DNA of 64,000 nt from an uncultured Lachnospiraceae bacterium (GCA_902778165.1 CACYWQ010000005.1:1-64000), one strand, 5' to 3'. Shown: positions 25,045 through 33,911, counted from the stretch's first letter. Notes: generated from the letters alone by a model not told the origin. Made by a program: numbers and translations.

Positions 25045-25526
25045 ATAATAACAGAATCACAATAAGACCCGCAAAGCCGGAAGAATGGGATAATGCAATG
25101 GAACTGGCTTTTCGGGTTTTTCTAAAATATGAATCCAAAGATTACGGTAAGGAAGGTACCCAGGCTTTTGCGGAATTTGTTACCGATCCGATGCTTAAGA
25201 AAGCCTTTGATTCAGGGTATTATGTTGTTTTTCTGGCATTTATAGATGATGTACTTGTCGGTATGATCGGAATAAGAAACGGTAATCATATCTCTCTTTT
25301 GTTTGTTGACGGTAATTATCATAACCTAGGAATAGGAAGAAAGCTGATAAATAAGGCGGCTTCATATTTAAGGTCAAATACCGAATTCAGTAAAATGACG
25401 GTTAATTCGGCTCCCGTTGCCAAGGACTTCTACCACAAACTGGGGTTTACGGATTGCGGAGAAATGGCGCATAAGGACGGAATTATCTATATACCCATGG
25501 AAATGGATTTGTATTGTGATTGTTGA
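25032..25526 (+). CDS. GNAT-family N-acetyltransferase
   Basis: A 164-residue acetyltransferase with the GNAT fold: RPAKPEEWDNAMELAFRVF at the start, a central GMIGIRNGNHISLLFV strand pair, and the acetyl-CoA loop (YHNLGIGRKLINKA, the Q/RxxGxG/A motif as HNLGIG). The C-terminus has APVAKDFYHKLGFTDCGE, typical for GNATs. The substrate is unknown. It overlaps the preceding secreted-protein gene and is followed by a 120-base promoter region. Confidence 0.85.
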   Translation: MESIDNNRITIRPAKPEEWDNAMELAFRVFLKYESKDYGKEGTQAFAEFVTDPMLKKAFDSGYYVVFLAFIDDVLVGMIGIRNGNHISLLFVDGNYHNLGIGRKLINKAASYLRSNTEFSKMTVNSAPVAKDFYHKLGFTDCGEMAHKDGIIYIPMEMDLYCDC

Positions 25527-25582
25527 AATTATGTGTTAAAATAACCATGTTTAGGGTAAAAATCAGATAATTATAGTTTTTC

Positions 25583-25611
25583 TTGCTATAATAGGACTTT
25601 AGTACTATAAT
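25583..25611 (+). promoter_or_regulatory. Promoter of the DUF624/GGDEF pair
   Basis: TTGCTA (25583-25588) and a perfect TATAAT (25606-25611) are 17 bases apart, ending 38 bases before the DUF624 start. A second TATAAT with TGC extension lies at 25587-25592. Confidence 0.65.
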
Positions 25612-25649
25612 AAATTTGAGAAACATATTAAAGGATAATGGTGAAATAG

Positions 25650-26330
25650 ATGTTGAGTCCGGACAGTCCTGTGGTTTCGTTTCTCGGGAAGATAGCGGAC
25701 TTAATTATCATCAACCTTTTGGTGATTGTCTGTTCTTTACCGATTTTCACAATAGGTGCTTCGTGGACAGCGTTGTACTATGTTACAGTTAAGATGGTCA
25801 AGAACGAAGAGTCCTATGTGATAAAGGATTTCTTTAAATCCTTTAAGCAGAATTTCAGACAAGCTACGGTAATATGGTTGATTAATCTTATAGTATTACT
25901 TCTTCTCGGCGTGGATGTCATGATAATACGCCGTGGGATAGCAGAAGGTATTCCGCAGTTTATTATAATTGCCATGTGTGCCATGACAGTATTCACGGCA
26001 GCGATTATGATTTATGTCTATCCTGTTTTGTCACATTATGACAATACCGTTAAGAATACGATTAAGAACGCATTTATTTTGTCTATAAGTAATTTCCCTT
26101 ACACGTTGTTGTTTGTGGCGGTTATAGCAATACCTTTTTTAATAGCTTTCTACACCAATATTGGATTAAGGCTCTTGCCGATTTATTTATTGGTTGGAAT
26201 ATCCGGACCGGCATATGTATGCAGTATCGGATGGAAGCAGATATTTAGCAAATTAGAACCTGCATTTGATACCATAGGGGAGAATGATGGGAACCAAGAG
26301 AAAGAAGAAGAATCAGAATCAGCAGAATAA
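25650..26330 (+). CDS. DUF624 (YesL-like) membrane protein
   Basis: A 226-residue membrane protein with about five helices that matches DUF624/YesL: an N-terminal helix LIIINLLVIVCSLPIFTIGAS, ALYYVTVKM, then a cytosolic loop FFKSFKQNF, followed by helices. DUF624 proteins often accompany sugar ABC transporters, but here the neighbour is a diguanylate cyclase, whose gene starts inside its 3' end (44-base overlap). The role is unknown. Start ATG 25650; no strong ribosome binding site is seen. Confidence 0.8.
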   Translation: MLSPDSPVVSFLGKIADLIIINLLVIVCSLPIFTIGASWTALYYVTVKMVKNEESYVIKDFFKSFKQNFRQATVIWLINLIVLLLLGVDVMIIRRGIAEGIPQFIIIAMCAMTVFTAAIMIYVYPVLSHYDNTVKNTIKNAFILSISNFPYTLLFVAVIAIPFLIAFYTNIGLRLLPIYLLVGISGPAYVCSIGWKQIFSKLEPAFDTIGENDGNQEKEEESESAE

Positions 26331-27849
26331 AGGGCTGTTCATACAGTGGGGAGTACCGGTAGCAGTACTTGTCATTGTAATTGTTTTTCTTATTACTAAT
26401 TTCACGATAACAAGCAGGGACACTGCCAAGGGTACGATTGGCAGAGAACTGACAAATGAGATAGATGCTTATGCAGGCACGTTAAGAAGCGGATTTGGCA
26501 GTATTGGCGGAGCAAGCAACGGAGCGGCATCGGTTATTAAAGCACACAGTTCTAATGATAAGAACAAATGGGCTGAGTATGCCGGAGAGCTTCAGAGGTC
26601 TGTTTCATGTGTGTACATGGTAGTCATAGCAGATGACACAGGTGCCGGATTTGCAAGCAACGGAGATAACGTTGATATATCCGGTATGGATTATTTCAAT
26701 AATACCAATGCAGCTAAGTATTCTTATACTACAGATGACGGAATTCTCGGTAAGAGTGCTTTCGTAGTTTCATCTCCCGTAATAGGTGATGACGGAATTA
26801 TGGGAGCTGTTTACATGTTCGGTGACCCCTCCGGTCTGACCGCATCTCTTCCCATCAACAATTACGGCGGCGGCGTCGGATATGCAATCATGGATATGAA
26901 CGGTAATATGGTATATACCGTAGGTTCAGCCAGCACATTTATAAGCGGTGAGAATCTGTATGATAATCTGAAAGGTGCCGTGGTAAGCGACCTGACAATA
27001 GATCAGATCAAGTTAAGAGCTCAGAAGCAGAACAGAATGGTATTCTACGCGGTTAAAGGCACGGAGAGCAAGACATTGGTATCCGCACCGATATCGGTAT
27101 CCGGATGGCAGCTTATGGCGGTCATCAACCAGAAGTATGTTGACCAGGTAGTATACGGCGAGATGAAGAACGCGCGTAAGATGATTACCAATCTTGCGAT
27201 AGCCATAGGTGTATTCCTCTTATTCTTAGTGGCGAATGCGATTATCAATAAGATTAAATACGGTGAAGCCAGCAAGAATCTTGCGGACAAGGCTGATACA
27301 GATCTGTTGACTGAACTTAACAATAAGATAGCAACAGAGCGTAAGATACAGGAATGGATGACGGAGAATCCGGATGTGCAATGCCTTATGTTCCTGTTTG
27401 ATATCGATAACTTCAAGAAGATTAACGATACAATGGGACATGCATTTGGTGATGAAGTGCTTCGTACTCTCGGACATCAGCTTCGTAACGAATTCAGAGT
27501 AACCGATATAATAGGCCGTCTCGGCGGTGACGAGTTTGTTCTCTTCCTTAAGGGAATAAAGAGTGACGATCAGCTTCAGAGAGAGGGTGAACGTATTACG
27601 AACTTCTTCCATCAGTTCAGAGCCGGTGACTATGTTAAGTATTCCGCTACTGCAAGTATAGGCGGTGTGGTTGTGCCGAGAGATGCAACGAATTTCCAGG
27701 ATGCATACAAGGCCGCTGACGTAGCATTATATGAGGCGAAGAGAAGAGGTAAGAATCAGTTGGTATTCTACAGCAAGGATCTTGCTAATGTGGAGAGCAT
27801 CAGAGTAAGTGATGATGTCGAGCCTATAGAGGATTACAGAAGAATCTGA
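26287..27849 (+). CDS. Membrane diguanylate cyclase with extracellular Cache-like sensor
   Basis: A 520-residue protein. A basic N-terminal tail (KRKKKNQNQQNK) is followed by a membrane helix (WGVPVAVLVIVIVFLI), an extracellular region of about 250 residues with the Cache-like strands, a second helix (LAIAIGVFLLFLVANAII) and a GGDEF domain. The catalytic loop is intact (LGGDEFVLF, GGDEF at residues 413-417), so it should make cyclic di-GMP in response to an external ligand. An RXXD inhibitory site is not obvious. ATG 26287 follows GGGGAG; an ATG three bases earlier also fits. The gene overlaps the DUF624 gene and ends in a strong terminator. Confidence 0.88.
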   Translation: MGTKRKKKNQNQQNKGLFIQWGVPVAVLVIVIVFLITNFTITSRDTAKGTIGRELTNEIDAYAGTLRSGFGSIGGASNGAASVIKAHSSNDKNKWAEYAGELQRSVSCVYMVVIADDTGAGFASNGDNVDISGMDYFNNTNAAKYSYTTDDGILGKSAFVVSSPVIGDDGIMGAVYMFGDPSGLTASLPINNYGGGVGYAIMDMNGNMVYTVGSASTFISGENLYDNLKGAVVSDLTIDQIKLRAQKQNRMVFYAVKGTESKTLVSAPISVSGWQLMAVINQKYVDQVVYGEMKNARKMITNLAIAIGVFLLFLVANAIINKIKYGEASKNLADKADTDLLTELNNKIATERKIQEWMTENPDVQCLMFLFDIDNFKKINDTMGHAFGDEVLRTLGHQLRNEFRVTDIIGRLGGDEFVLFLKGIKSDDQLQREGERITNFFHQFRAGDYVKYSATASIGGVVVPRDATNFQDAYKAADVALYEAKRRGKNQLVFYSKDLANVESIRVSDDVEPIEDYRRI

Positions 27850-27866
27850 TAACATTGAATACCCAA

Positions 27867-27892
27867 GGGAGCGAGAGTTCGCTCCCTTTTTT
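27867..27892 (+). terminator. Terminator after the diguanylate cyclase gene
   Basis: An 8-base-pair stem GGGAGCGA/TCGCTCCC with a GAGT loop is followed by six T residues. Confidence 0.9.
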
Positions 27893-27927
27893 ATACGGCT
27901 CATTTGGTTAACATAACTGTATATTTG

Positions 27928-28057
27928 GGCAATCTGCCAAAAAACCGGTCAGATTTTTAGCAGGTTGCCTATTTAGTTATTATACGTATATATATATACT
28001 GTTTATTAGTGGCGGGTTTGATATGCCCGTTAAGACACAAAATATTCAGGAGGGTTT
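27928..28057 (+). promoter_or_regulatory. Leader of the multi-sugar ATPase gene with inverted repeat
   Basis: GGCAATCTGC (27928-27937) and GCAGGTTGCC (27960-27969) can pair over ten positions (one G-U) around a 22-base loop. Downstream a TA-rich block (27981-27998) offers -10 hexamers for a TTGCCT -35 at 27965-27970, so the repeat lies at or just upstream of the promoter and could be an operator or an upstream transcript end. AGGAGGG precedes the start codon. Confidence 0.45.
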
Positions 28058-28063
28058 TTTAAA

Positions 28064-29173
28064 ATGGCAAGTTTATCGCTTAAGAACATTTGCAAGAAGT
28101 ATCCCAACGGTTTCGAGGCTGTTAAGGATTTCAACCTTGAGATCGCTGATAAGGAGTTCGTTATCTTCGTTGGTCCTTCAGGTTGTGGTAAGTCTACTAC
28201 ACTTCGTATGATTGCAGGACTTGAGGATATCACATCAGGTGAGCTCAAGATCGGTGACAGAGTGGTCAACGACGTTGAGCCTAAGGACAGAGATATCGCG
28301 ATGGTATTCCAGAACTACGCTCTGTATCCTCATATGACAGTATATGATAACATGGCTTTCGGACTTAAGCTTCGTAAGGTTCCTAAGGATGAGATAGATA
28401 AGCAGGTTAAGGAAGCAGCTCGTATTCTTGACCTTTCAGCATTACTTGATCGTAAGCCTAAGGCTTTATCAGGTGGACAGAGACAGAGAGTTGCCATGGG
28501 TCGTGCAATCGTACGTAACCCTAAGGTATTCCTTATGGACGAGCCTTTATCTAACCTTGATGCCAAGCTTCGTGTACAGATGAGAATAGAGATTGCTAAG
28601 CTTCATCAGAGACTTGACGCTACAATCATCTACGTTACACATGACCAGACAGAGGCTATGACACTGGGAACAAGAATCGTCGTTATGAAGGACGGTGTCA
28701 TCCAGCAGGTTGATACACCTCAGAACCTCTATGACAAGCCCCAGAACCTCTTCGTTGCAGGATTCATGGGATCACCTCAGATGAACTTCCTTGATGCTAA
28801 GGTTGAGGTTTCCGGTGAGAATGTTAACCTCCATTTCGCAGGTCAGACACTTCCTCTTCCTCCCGCTAAGGCTAAGAAGCTTATCGAGGGCGGTTATGAC
28901 GGCAAGACTGTTACATTCGGTATCCGTCCTGAGGATGTATATGATTCTGAGATGTTCATTGAGACAGCTAAGTGTACATTCGAGTCTACAGTTAAGGTTT
29001 ATGAGCTCCTTGGTGCAGAAGTTTATCTGTACTTCGATCTTGAAGAGTTCCCGATTACTGCAAGAGTTAATCCTCGTACAACAGCTCGTCCCGGTGACAA
29101 GGTTAAGCTTGCATTCGACGTTGAGAAGGTTCACGTATTCGATAAGGAGACAGAGCAGGTTATTACCAACTAG
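28064..29173 (+). CDS. ugpC: Multi-sugar ABC transporter ATPase (UgpC/MsmX type)
   Basis: A 369-residue ATPase shared by carbohydrate importers. Walker A GPSGCGKST, Q-loop FQNYALYP, signature LSGGQRQR, Walker B FLMDEPLSNLDAKLR and the H-loop THD are all present. The C-terminal regulatory half (MOI/TOBE type) has MGSPQMNFLDAKV and FGIRPEDVY. MsmX-like proteins serve several sugar transporters, consistent with the lack of permease genes beside it. Codon use is strongly biased (GGT, CGT, CTT, AAG, ACA), more than in neighbours, which suggests high expression. AGGAGGG precedes the ATG, and a terminator follows. Confidence 0.93.
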   Translation: MASLSLKNICKKYPNGFEAVKDFNLEIADKEFVIFVGPSGCGKSTTLRMIAGLEDITSGELKIGDRVVNDVEPKDRDIAMVFQNYALYPHMTVYDNMAFGLKLRKVPKDEIDKQVKEAARILDLSALLDRKPKALSGGQRQRVAMGRAIVRNPKVFLMDEPLSNLDAKLRVQMRIEIAKLHQRLDATIIYVTHDQTEAMTLGTRIVVMKDGVIQQVDTPQNLYDKPQNLFVAGFMGSPQMNFLDAKVEVSGENVNLHFAGQTLPLPPAKAKKLIEGGYDGKTVTFGIRPEDVYDSEMFIETAKCTFESTVKVYELLGAEVYLYFDLEEFPITARVNPRTTARPGDKVKLAFDVEKVHVFDKETEQVITN

Positions 29174-29194
29174 TCATTATATTGATAGTCATTT

Positions 29195-29223
29195 AAGGAG
29201 CGTCATATACGGCGCTCCTTTTT
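29195..29223 (+). terminator. Terminator after the multi-sugar ATPase gene
   Basis: An 8-base-pair stem AAGGAGCG/CGCTCCTT with a ten-base loop is followed by TTT (five T in a row with the stem end). Confidence 0.82.
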
Positions 29224-29260
29224 GATTGCGCGAATGGAATTATGTAAACTATAGACATTC

Positions 29261-29289
29261 TTGCACAAACCACCCCAATCGAGTACAAT
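29261..29289 (+). promoter_or_regulatory. Promoter of the PucR/CdaR-type regulator gene
   Basis: TTGCAC (29261-29266) and TACAAT (29284-29289) are 17 bases apart, 50 bases before the start codon. Confidence 0.7.
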
Positions 29290-29338
29290 AGAGAGAGCGA
29301 AAATCTGCCTTGCGTGGGTGCTTGGAATAAGGATTACT

Positions 29339-30424
29339 ATGATATCAAATGCGATTATTCAGAAGACAATGGAAGAACTCGCGTCTGTTACAGGAGCTGT
29401 TTATACTCTGTATGATGACAGCCTGACACCGGTTATAACCACAGGTGATGAAGGAACAACAGACCGTGAGACCATCAAGGCTTTTATTGATTCGGATGCG
29501 AACTCACAAACTGTTGACGGTAAGACTTTATTAAGAGTAATGGATGAGGGAGAGTGTTCGTATGTGCTGGTGACAGCTTCTGATTCCGATCCCCTTATGA
29601 AGGGTAAAGTTGCCGTATGTCAGTTACAGAATCTCATTATTGCATATAAGGACAGAACAGACAGAGGAAGCTTCTATCAGAACCTTCTTCTTGATAATAT
29701 GCTTCTTGTTGATATTCATAACAGGGCGACCAAGTTACATATAGACAATGATGTTAGAAGAGTTGTCTACATTGTGGAGACTGTTAACGACAGAGACGGA
29801 GTGGCACTTGAACTGATGAAGAGCCTGTATGTTGAGCAGGGCGGTAATCAGATTATATCTGTTGATGAGCAGAGTGTTATACTTATCAAGGATATAGATA
29901 AGGGTGCAGGAAGAGAAGATATTAAAGAGATAGCCGAGGGTATTGTTGATACATTCAATACAGAGGCAATGATAGATGTAAGAGTCTCATACGGCTTGTC
30001 GGTATGCGAACTTAAAGATATCTCCAAATCATATAAGGAAGCCCGAATGGCTCTTGATGTCGGAAGTATATTCTATTCTGACCGTAAGATCTTAGATTAT
30101 GAGACGTTAGGTATCGGAAGACTCATCTACCAATTACCCTTAAGTCTATGTGAGATGTTTGTCCATGAAGTATTCGGAGATTCGATGCCTGAAGAGTTGG
30201 ATGAGGAGACACTTATAACAATCAACAAGTTCTTTGAGAATAATCTGAATGTGTCCGAAGCATCAAGGCAATTATATATTCATCGTAATACTTTGGTATA
30301 CAGGATGGAGAAGCTTAAGAGTGTGATAGGTTTGGACATGAGAGTATTCGAAGATGCTCTTACATTTAAGATAGCCATGATGGTTGTGGATTACGTTAAT
30401 TATCTGCATAGCAAAGATATGTAG
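29339..30424 (+). CDS. PucR/CdaR-type transcriptional regulator
   Basis: A 361-residue protein. The C-terminus carries the PucR-family helix-turn-helix (NVSEASRQLYIHRNTLVYRM followed by FEDALTFKIAMMV). The middle holds a GGDEF-like degenerate domain seen in CdaR/PucR proteins (ARMALDVGSIFY), and the N-terminus a small sensor-like region. Such proteins switch genes for sugar-acid or purine use. AAGG before ATG 29339 marks the start; an upstream in-frame TTG at 29261 overlaps the -35 box. It follows the multi-sugar ATPase gene, so it may control sugar uptake; this is inference. Confidence 0.8.
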   Translation: MISNAIIQKTMEELASVTGAVYTLYDDSLTPVITTGDEGTTDRETIKAFIDSDANSQTVDGKTLLRVMDEGECSYVLVTASDSDPLMKGKVAVCQLQNLIIAYKDRTDRGSFYQNLLLDNMLLVDIHNRATKLHIDNDVRRVVYIVETVNDRDGVALELMKSLYVEQGGNQIISVDEQSVILIKDIDKGAGREDIKEIAEGIVDTFNTEAMIDVRVSYGLSVCELKDISKSYKEARMALDVGSIFYSDRKILDYETLGIGRLIYQLPLSLCEMFVHEVFGDSMPEELDEETLITINKFFENNLNVSEASRQLYIHRNTLVYRMEKLKSVIGLDMRVFEDALTFKIAMMVVDYVNYLHSKDM

Positions 30425-30459
30425 ATGATATAAATTTAGGCAAAACGGAGGAATTAAAG

Positions 30460-31374
30460 ATGGAAGGTTATGTAGCATTAGTGATTCTGGTCATCCTGAT
30501 AATCGCACTTATCAGATGTATCTGCATCGTACCTCAGGCCAATGCCTGGGTAGTAGAATTCTTGGGTCAGTATAAGGCCACTTGGGAGGCAGGACTTCAT
30601 ATCAAGATTCCGTTCTTCTATAAGGTTGTTAAGAAGGTCTCACTCAAGGAGCAGGTTGCCGATTTCGAACCGCAGCCCGTTATCACCAAGGATAACGTTA
30701 CGATGATGGTAGACTCTGTCGTATTCTTCGAGGTATTCAATGCCAAGATGTTCTCATACGGTGTAGAGAGACCCATAGCTGCTATAGAGAATCTTTCGGC
30801 AACTACACTTCGTAATATCATCGGTTCAATGACACTTGATGAGACACTTACAAGCCGTGATTCAATCAACGGCCAGATTACGACCATTCTTGATGAGGCA
30901 ACCGATAAGTGGGGAATCAAGGTTAACCGAGTAGAGGTTAAGAACATTCAGCCGCCGAGAAGTATTCAGGATGCGATGGAGAAGCAGATGAGAGCCGAGA
31001 GAGAGAAGAGAGAGGCTATCCTTACTGCAGAAGGTAAGAAGCAGTCAGCCATCACTCTTGCAGAAGGTGAGAAAGAAGCAGCTATCCTCAGAGCCGATGC
31101 CGTTAAGGAACAGCGTATCCGTGAGGCTGAAGGTGAGGCTCAGGCCCTCCTTGCAGTGCAGCGTGCTCAGGCTGAGTCAATCAGACTTATCAATGAGGCT
31201 AATCCTTCAGGTCAGTACCTTAAGCTCAAGCAGTACGAAGCAGCTGCGCAGATGGCTAACGGACAGGCAACCAAGATTGTGGTTCCTTCAGATATTGCCA
31301 ATCTTGCAGGAACTGTAGGAGCGCTTGCAGAAGTGGCCAAGGGCGGACAGGCAGTTAAGACCCAGACTGAATAG
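30460..31374 (+). CDS. SPFH/Band 7 (stomatin-like) membrane protein
   Basis: A 304-residue protein: one N-terminal membrane helix (ALVILVILIIALIRCICIV), an SPFH domain (AWVVEFLGQYKATWEAGLH, VSLKEQVADFEPQPVITKDN, KWGIKVNRVEVKNIQPP), and a long charged coiled coil rich in AE--K repeats (EKREAILTAEGKKQSAI, QRIREAEGEAQALLAV). This is the QmcA/slipin group, which organises membrane microdomains and sometimes pairs with NfeD, not found here. The ATG at 30460 follows CGGAGG. Confidence 0.92.
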   Translation: MEGYVALVILVILIIALIRCICIVPQANAWVVEFLGQYKATWEAGLHIKIPFFYKVVKKVSLKEQVADFEPQPVITKDNVTMMVDSVVFFEVFNAKMFSYGVERPIAAIENLSATTLRNIIGSMTLDETLTSRDSINGQITTILDEATDKWGIKVNRVEVKNIQPPRSIQDAMEKQMRAEREKREAILTAEGKKQSAITLAEGEKEAAILRADAVKEQRIREAEGEAQALLAVQRAQAESIRLINEANPSGQYLKLKQYEAAAQMANGQATKIVVPSDIANLAGTVGALAEVAKGGQAVKTQTE

Positions 31375-31408
31375 TCAGAAACTTATAAGGCGAATAAATA
31401 ACAATCAT

Positions 31409-31438
31409 AAGGAGACACCGGCGGGTCCGTGTTTCCTT
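31409..31438 (+). terminator. Hairpin after the SPFH gene
   Basis: A 10-base stem AAGGAGACAC/GTGTTTCCTT (one G-U) with a ten-base loop lies 35 bases after the SPFH stop. Only a weak T-tract follows (ATGGCTTTTATG), so termination would be partial. Confidence 0.55.
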
Positions 31439-31461
31439 ATGGCTTTTATGGGCAGTTTGTT

Positions 31462-32184
31462 ATGAACATATACGGCTTTGATAAAACATCTTTACTTAAT
31501 TACCCGGGACATGTAGCGGCCACGGTATTTACCGGCGGCTGCAATATGCGTTGTCCATACTGTCACAACGGAGAACTCGTATTGAATCCGCCGGCAGAGA
31601 TGAAGATTTCGGAAGAGGAAGTGCTTGCACACCTTAAGAAGCGCAGTAACGTGCTGTCAGGACTCTGTATAACCGGTGGAGAACCGACGCTTCAGCCTGA
31701 CCTATGTGATTTTATTGAAAAAGTGAGGGCATTGGGGTATAAGATCAAACTTGATACCAACGGCCTTAAGCCGAACACATTAGGTCAACTGTTAGAAAAA
31801 GGATTTCTTGACTATGTCGCCATGGATATCAAAGCAGGAAGAGATAACTACAGTCGTGCTACGGGAATTAATGCAAATATCGATAAGATCAGTGAATCGG
31901 TTAGTATTCTTCTTAAGTCAGATGTTGAGTTCGAACTTCGGACAACTGTTGTAAGAGGCATACATACCGAAGAAGATTTTGCGGATATCAAGAGTTGGCT
32001 TTCGGAGATTGTAGGTGAATCCGCCAGCAGGATAGAACATTATTATCTCCAGTCCTATGTTTACCGTGATACGGTACTTGATAAAGATGGAGCATATGAA
32101 AGCTTTACAAAAGAAGAACTGGAAAGCTTCGCGGAAATTCTAATTCCGATAGCTGATAATGTATCCTTAAGGGGAATAGATTGA
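31462..32184 (+). CDS. Anaerobic ribonucleotide reductase activating protein (radical SAM)
   Basis: A 240-residue radical-SAM activase. The iron-sulfur motif CNMRCPYC follows VFTGG, the SAM-contacting GGEPTLQ is intact, and the short core TIM barrel ends with LRGID. It matches the NrdG2-type proteins (TIGR02495) found in anaerobes. The likely job is to form the glycyl radical on a class III reductase; the reductase is not in the window. Start 31462 gives the family N-terminus (MNIYGFDKTSLLNYPGH); an upstream GTG lies in a hairpin. The stop overlaps the tadA start (TTGA). Confidence 0.85.
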   Translation: MNIYGFDKTSLLNYPGHVAATVFTGGCNMRCPYCHNGELVLNPPAEMKISEEEVLAHLKKRSNVLSGLCITGGEPTLQPDLCDFIEKVRALGYKIKLDTNGLKPNTLGQLLEKGFLDYVAMDIKAGRDNYSRATGINANIDKISESVSILLKSDVEFELRTTVVRGIHTEEDFADIKSWLSEIVGESASRIEHYYLQSYVYRDTVLDKDGAYESFTKEELESFAEILIPIADNVSLRGID

Positions 32185-32666
32185 TTATGGGTGAAGAGAA
32201 GTTCATGCGCGAGGCTATTAAGCAGGCGCGTAAAGCAGCCGACTTAGGTGAAGTACCCATAGGCTGCGTAATTGAATACGATGGAAAGATAATCGGACGC
32301 GGATATAACAGGCGTAAGACCGATAAGAATACCCTGTCACATGCGGAACTCAATGCAATACGTAAAGCATCCAAGAAGATGGGTGACTGGCGACTTGAAG
32401 AATGTACTATGTATGTGACGCTTGAGCCATGTCAGATGTGTTCGGGAGCAATTGTACAGGCCAGGATTCCAAAGGTCGTAATAGGATGTATGAATCCCAA
32501 GGCGGGTTGTGCTGGCTCAATCCTCAATATTTTACAGGAACCACGCTTCAACCATCAGGTTGACATAACATATGGAGTGTTGGAGGAAGAGTGTTCCAAG
32601 ATTCTTACGGATTTCTTCAAATCGCTTCGTCTTAGACTTAAGCAGGAGAAGGAAGAAGACATATAG
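32181..32666 (+). CDS. tadA: tRNA-specific adenosine deaminase
   Basis: A 161-residue zinc deaminase that makes inosine at the wobble position of tRNA-Arg. The HAE motif (SHAELNAI) and PCQMCSG give the zinc ligands and the catalytic Glu, and EVPIGCVIEYDG is the usual strand. The TTG at 32181 overlaps the activase stop by four bases and lies six bases after AAGGGG; ATG 32187 is an alternative. After it only a weak stem and TTTTTT at about 32695 could terminate transcription. Confidence 0.93.
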   Translation: MIMGEEKFMREAIKQARKAADLGEVPIGCVIEYDGKIIGRGYNRRKTDKNTLSHAELNAIRKASKKMGDWRLEECTMYVTLEPCQMCSGAIVQARIPKVVIGCMNPKAGCAGSILNILQEPRFNHQVDITYGVLEEECSKILTDFFKSLRLRLKQEKEEDI

Positions 32667-32778
32667 ATAAATAAAAGAGTGGCCACAGCCAACATTTTTT
32701 ACGATGAATTATAGGTCCTATCATCAGTGTGTGTCAAACTCACAACTCGATATTTACCCGCAAAATGTACTTAAACCC

Positions 32779-32807
32779 TTGCGCATAATCAGTCTGTCGT
32801 TTACAAT
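32779..32807 (+). promoter_or_regulatory. Promoter abutting the GHL10 start codon
   Basis: TTGCGC (32779-32784) and TACAAT (32802-32807) are 17 bases apart. Transcription should begin near 32814-32815, at the start codon itself. Confidence 0.65.
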
Positions 32808-32814
32808 ATTGCCT

Positions 32815-33864
32815 ATGAGAAAAATAACTAAGACAATCATTACATTAGCACTGGTTGGTGCAATTCTTTTGGGAAGCTCGGCAGATGTATATGCAGCAGG
32901 CTCTTCTCCAAGTAAGAAGGGTACTAAGAAAGCTGCATCCACTACGACCACGGTTACAGCACCTGCAGAATTCAGAGCAGTATGGTTCTCTTTCAAGGAT
33001 TGGCAGACATACCTTAAAGGTAAAAATGAAGCGGAATTCAGAACTATATTTGCCGCGGTATGTCAGAGCACTGTGGATAATGGTCTTAATGCGATTATAG
33101 TACATGTAAGATCGCATAATGATGCGGCTTATCCGTCTTCATATTATCCGTGGAGCGTTGAGATGACAAACGGCAATCCGGGATACGATCCTTTGGCTAT
33201 TATGACTGAGACGGCTCATGCTTACGGACTGCAGATTCATGCATGGATCAATCCGTACGGATATCGTAACGGCGCGTATTGCGGAGATGCATCCCTTGCC
33301 ACAAAGGATAATATCATTGCAGGTATCAAAGAGATACTTGATAAGTATCCTGTAGACGGAATACATTTTGATGATTATTTCCCGCCTCTTGGAGCACAGA
33401 CACATAATGCATTACTAAAGGATGTATATAACACGGTTCATGCTTACGGCAAGATATTCGGTGTCAGCCCGCAGGGCAATATAGATAATAATATAGCAGC
33501 CGGCGCCGATATAGGTACATGGCTGTCCAATACGGGATATGTTGATTACATCTGTCCTCAATTATATTGGAGTAACAATTACGGTAAGGCAGGAAATGTA
33601 ACGCTATTTAATGACAGACTGGCGAAATGGAAGGCTCTAAATACAGCAGGAATTCCGATGTATATAGGACTTGCAGCATACAGAGTCGGTGAAGTATCCA
33701 AGACAGATCTCGGTTGGAGTCTTAGAAGTGACAATCTCTCAAGTCAGATAACCGCTCTTAGGAATGCAGGTTGTCAGGGATATATGATATATAATTATTC
33801 GTCTATGGTAAGCCCCACATGTGCAACAGAGATGCAGGGCGTGAGACAAGTCAATGGCAAATAA
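32815..33864 (+). CDS. Secreted family-10-like glycosyl hydrolase (GHL10/DUF187)
   Basis: A 349-residue exported protein. The signal peptide (MRKITKTIITLALVGAILL) ends near AYAAG-like VYAAG, then a Thr/Ser linker (residues 30-48) and a TIM-barrel of the GHL10/DUF187 group. Visible motifs are FRAVWFSF, NAIIVHVRSHNDAAYPS, YGLQIHAWINPY, DGIHFDDYFPP, GVSPQGNID and CPQLYWS. The family acts on cell-wall or capsule glycans. Start 32815 is chosen by the signal peptide; an ATG at 32704 would add 37 residues without a ribosome binding site. No ribosome binding site precedes 32815 either, and the promoter abuts the start. A UUCG-loop terminator follows. Confidence 0.85.
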   Translation: MRKITKTIITLALVGAILLGSSADVYAAGSSPSKKGTKKAASTTTTVTAPAEFRAVWFSFKDWQTYLKGKNEAEFRTIFAAVCQSTVDNGLNAIIVHVRSHNDAAYPSSYYPWSVEMTNGNPGYDPLAIMTETAHAYGLQIHAWINPYGYRNGAYCGDASLATKDNIIAGIKEILDKYPVDGIHFDDYFPPLGAQTHNALLKDVYNTVHAYGKIFGVSPQGNIDNNIAAGADIGTWLSNTGYVDYICPQLYWSNNYGKAGNVTLFNDRLAKWKALNTAGIPMYIGLAAYRVGEVSKTDLGWSLRSDNLSSQITALRNAGCQGYMIYNYSSMVSPTCATEMQGVRQVNGK

Positions 33865-33911
33865 TACTGATGTATATCAGATGATTGATATAAGCACATA
33901 TTGAACAACAT

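Noticed and set aside
27979-27999. TA-repeat as a microsatellite
   Set aside because: It is a short TA-rich stretch in a promoter region, better read as overlapping -10 options.
28023-28211. A 62-codon frame overlapping the multi-sugar ATPase start
   Set aside because: It overlaps the real gene in another frame and its Arg/Ser-rich translation is typical of shadow frames.
32667-32703. Terminator after tadA
   Set aside because: Only a four-base stem (TGGC/GCCA) precedes TTTTTT; too weak to list as a separate feature.
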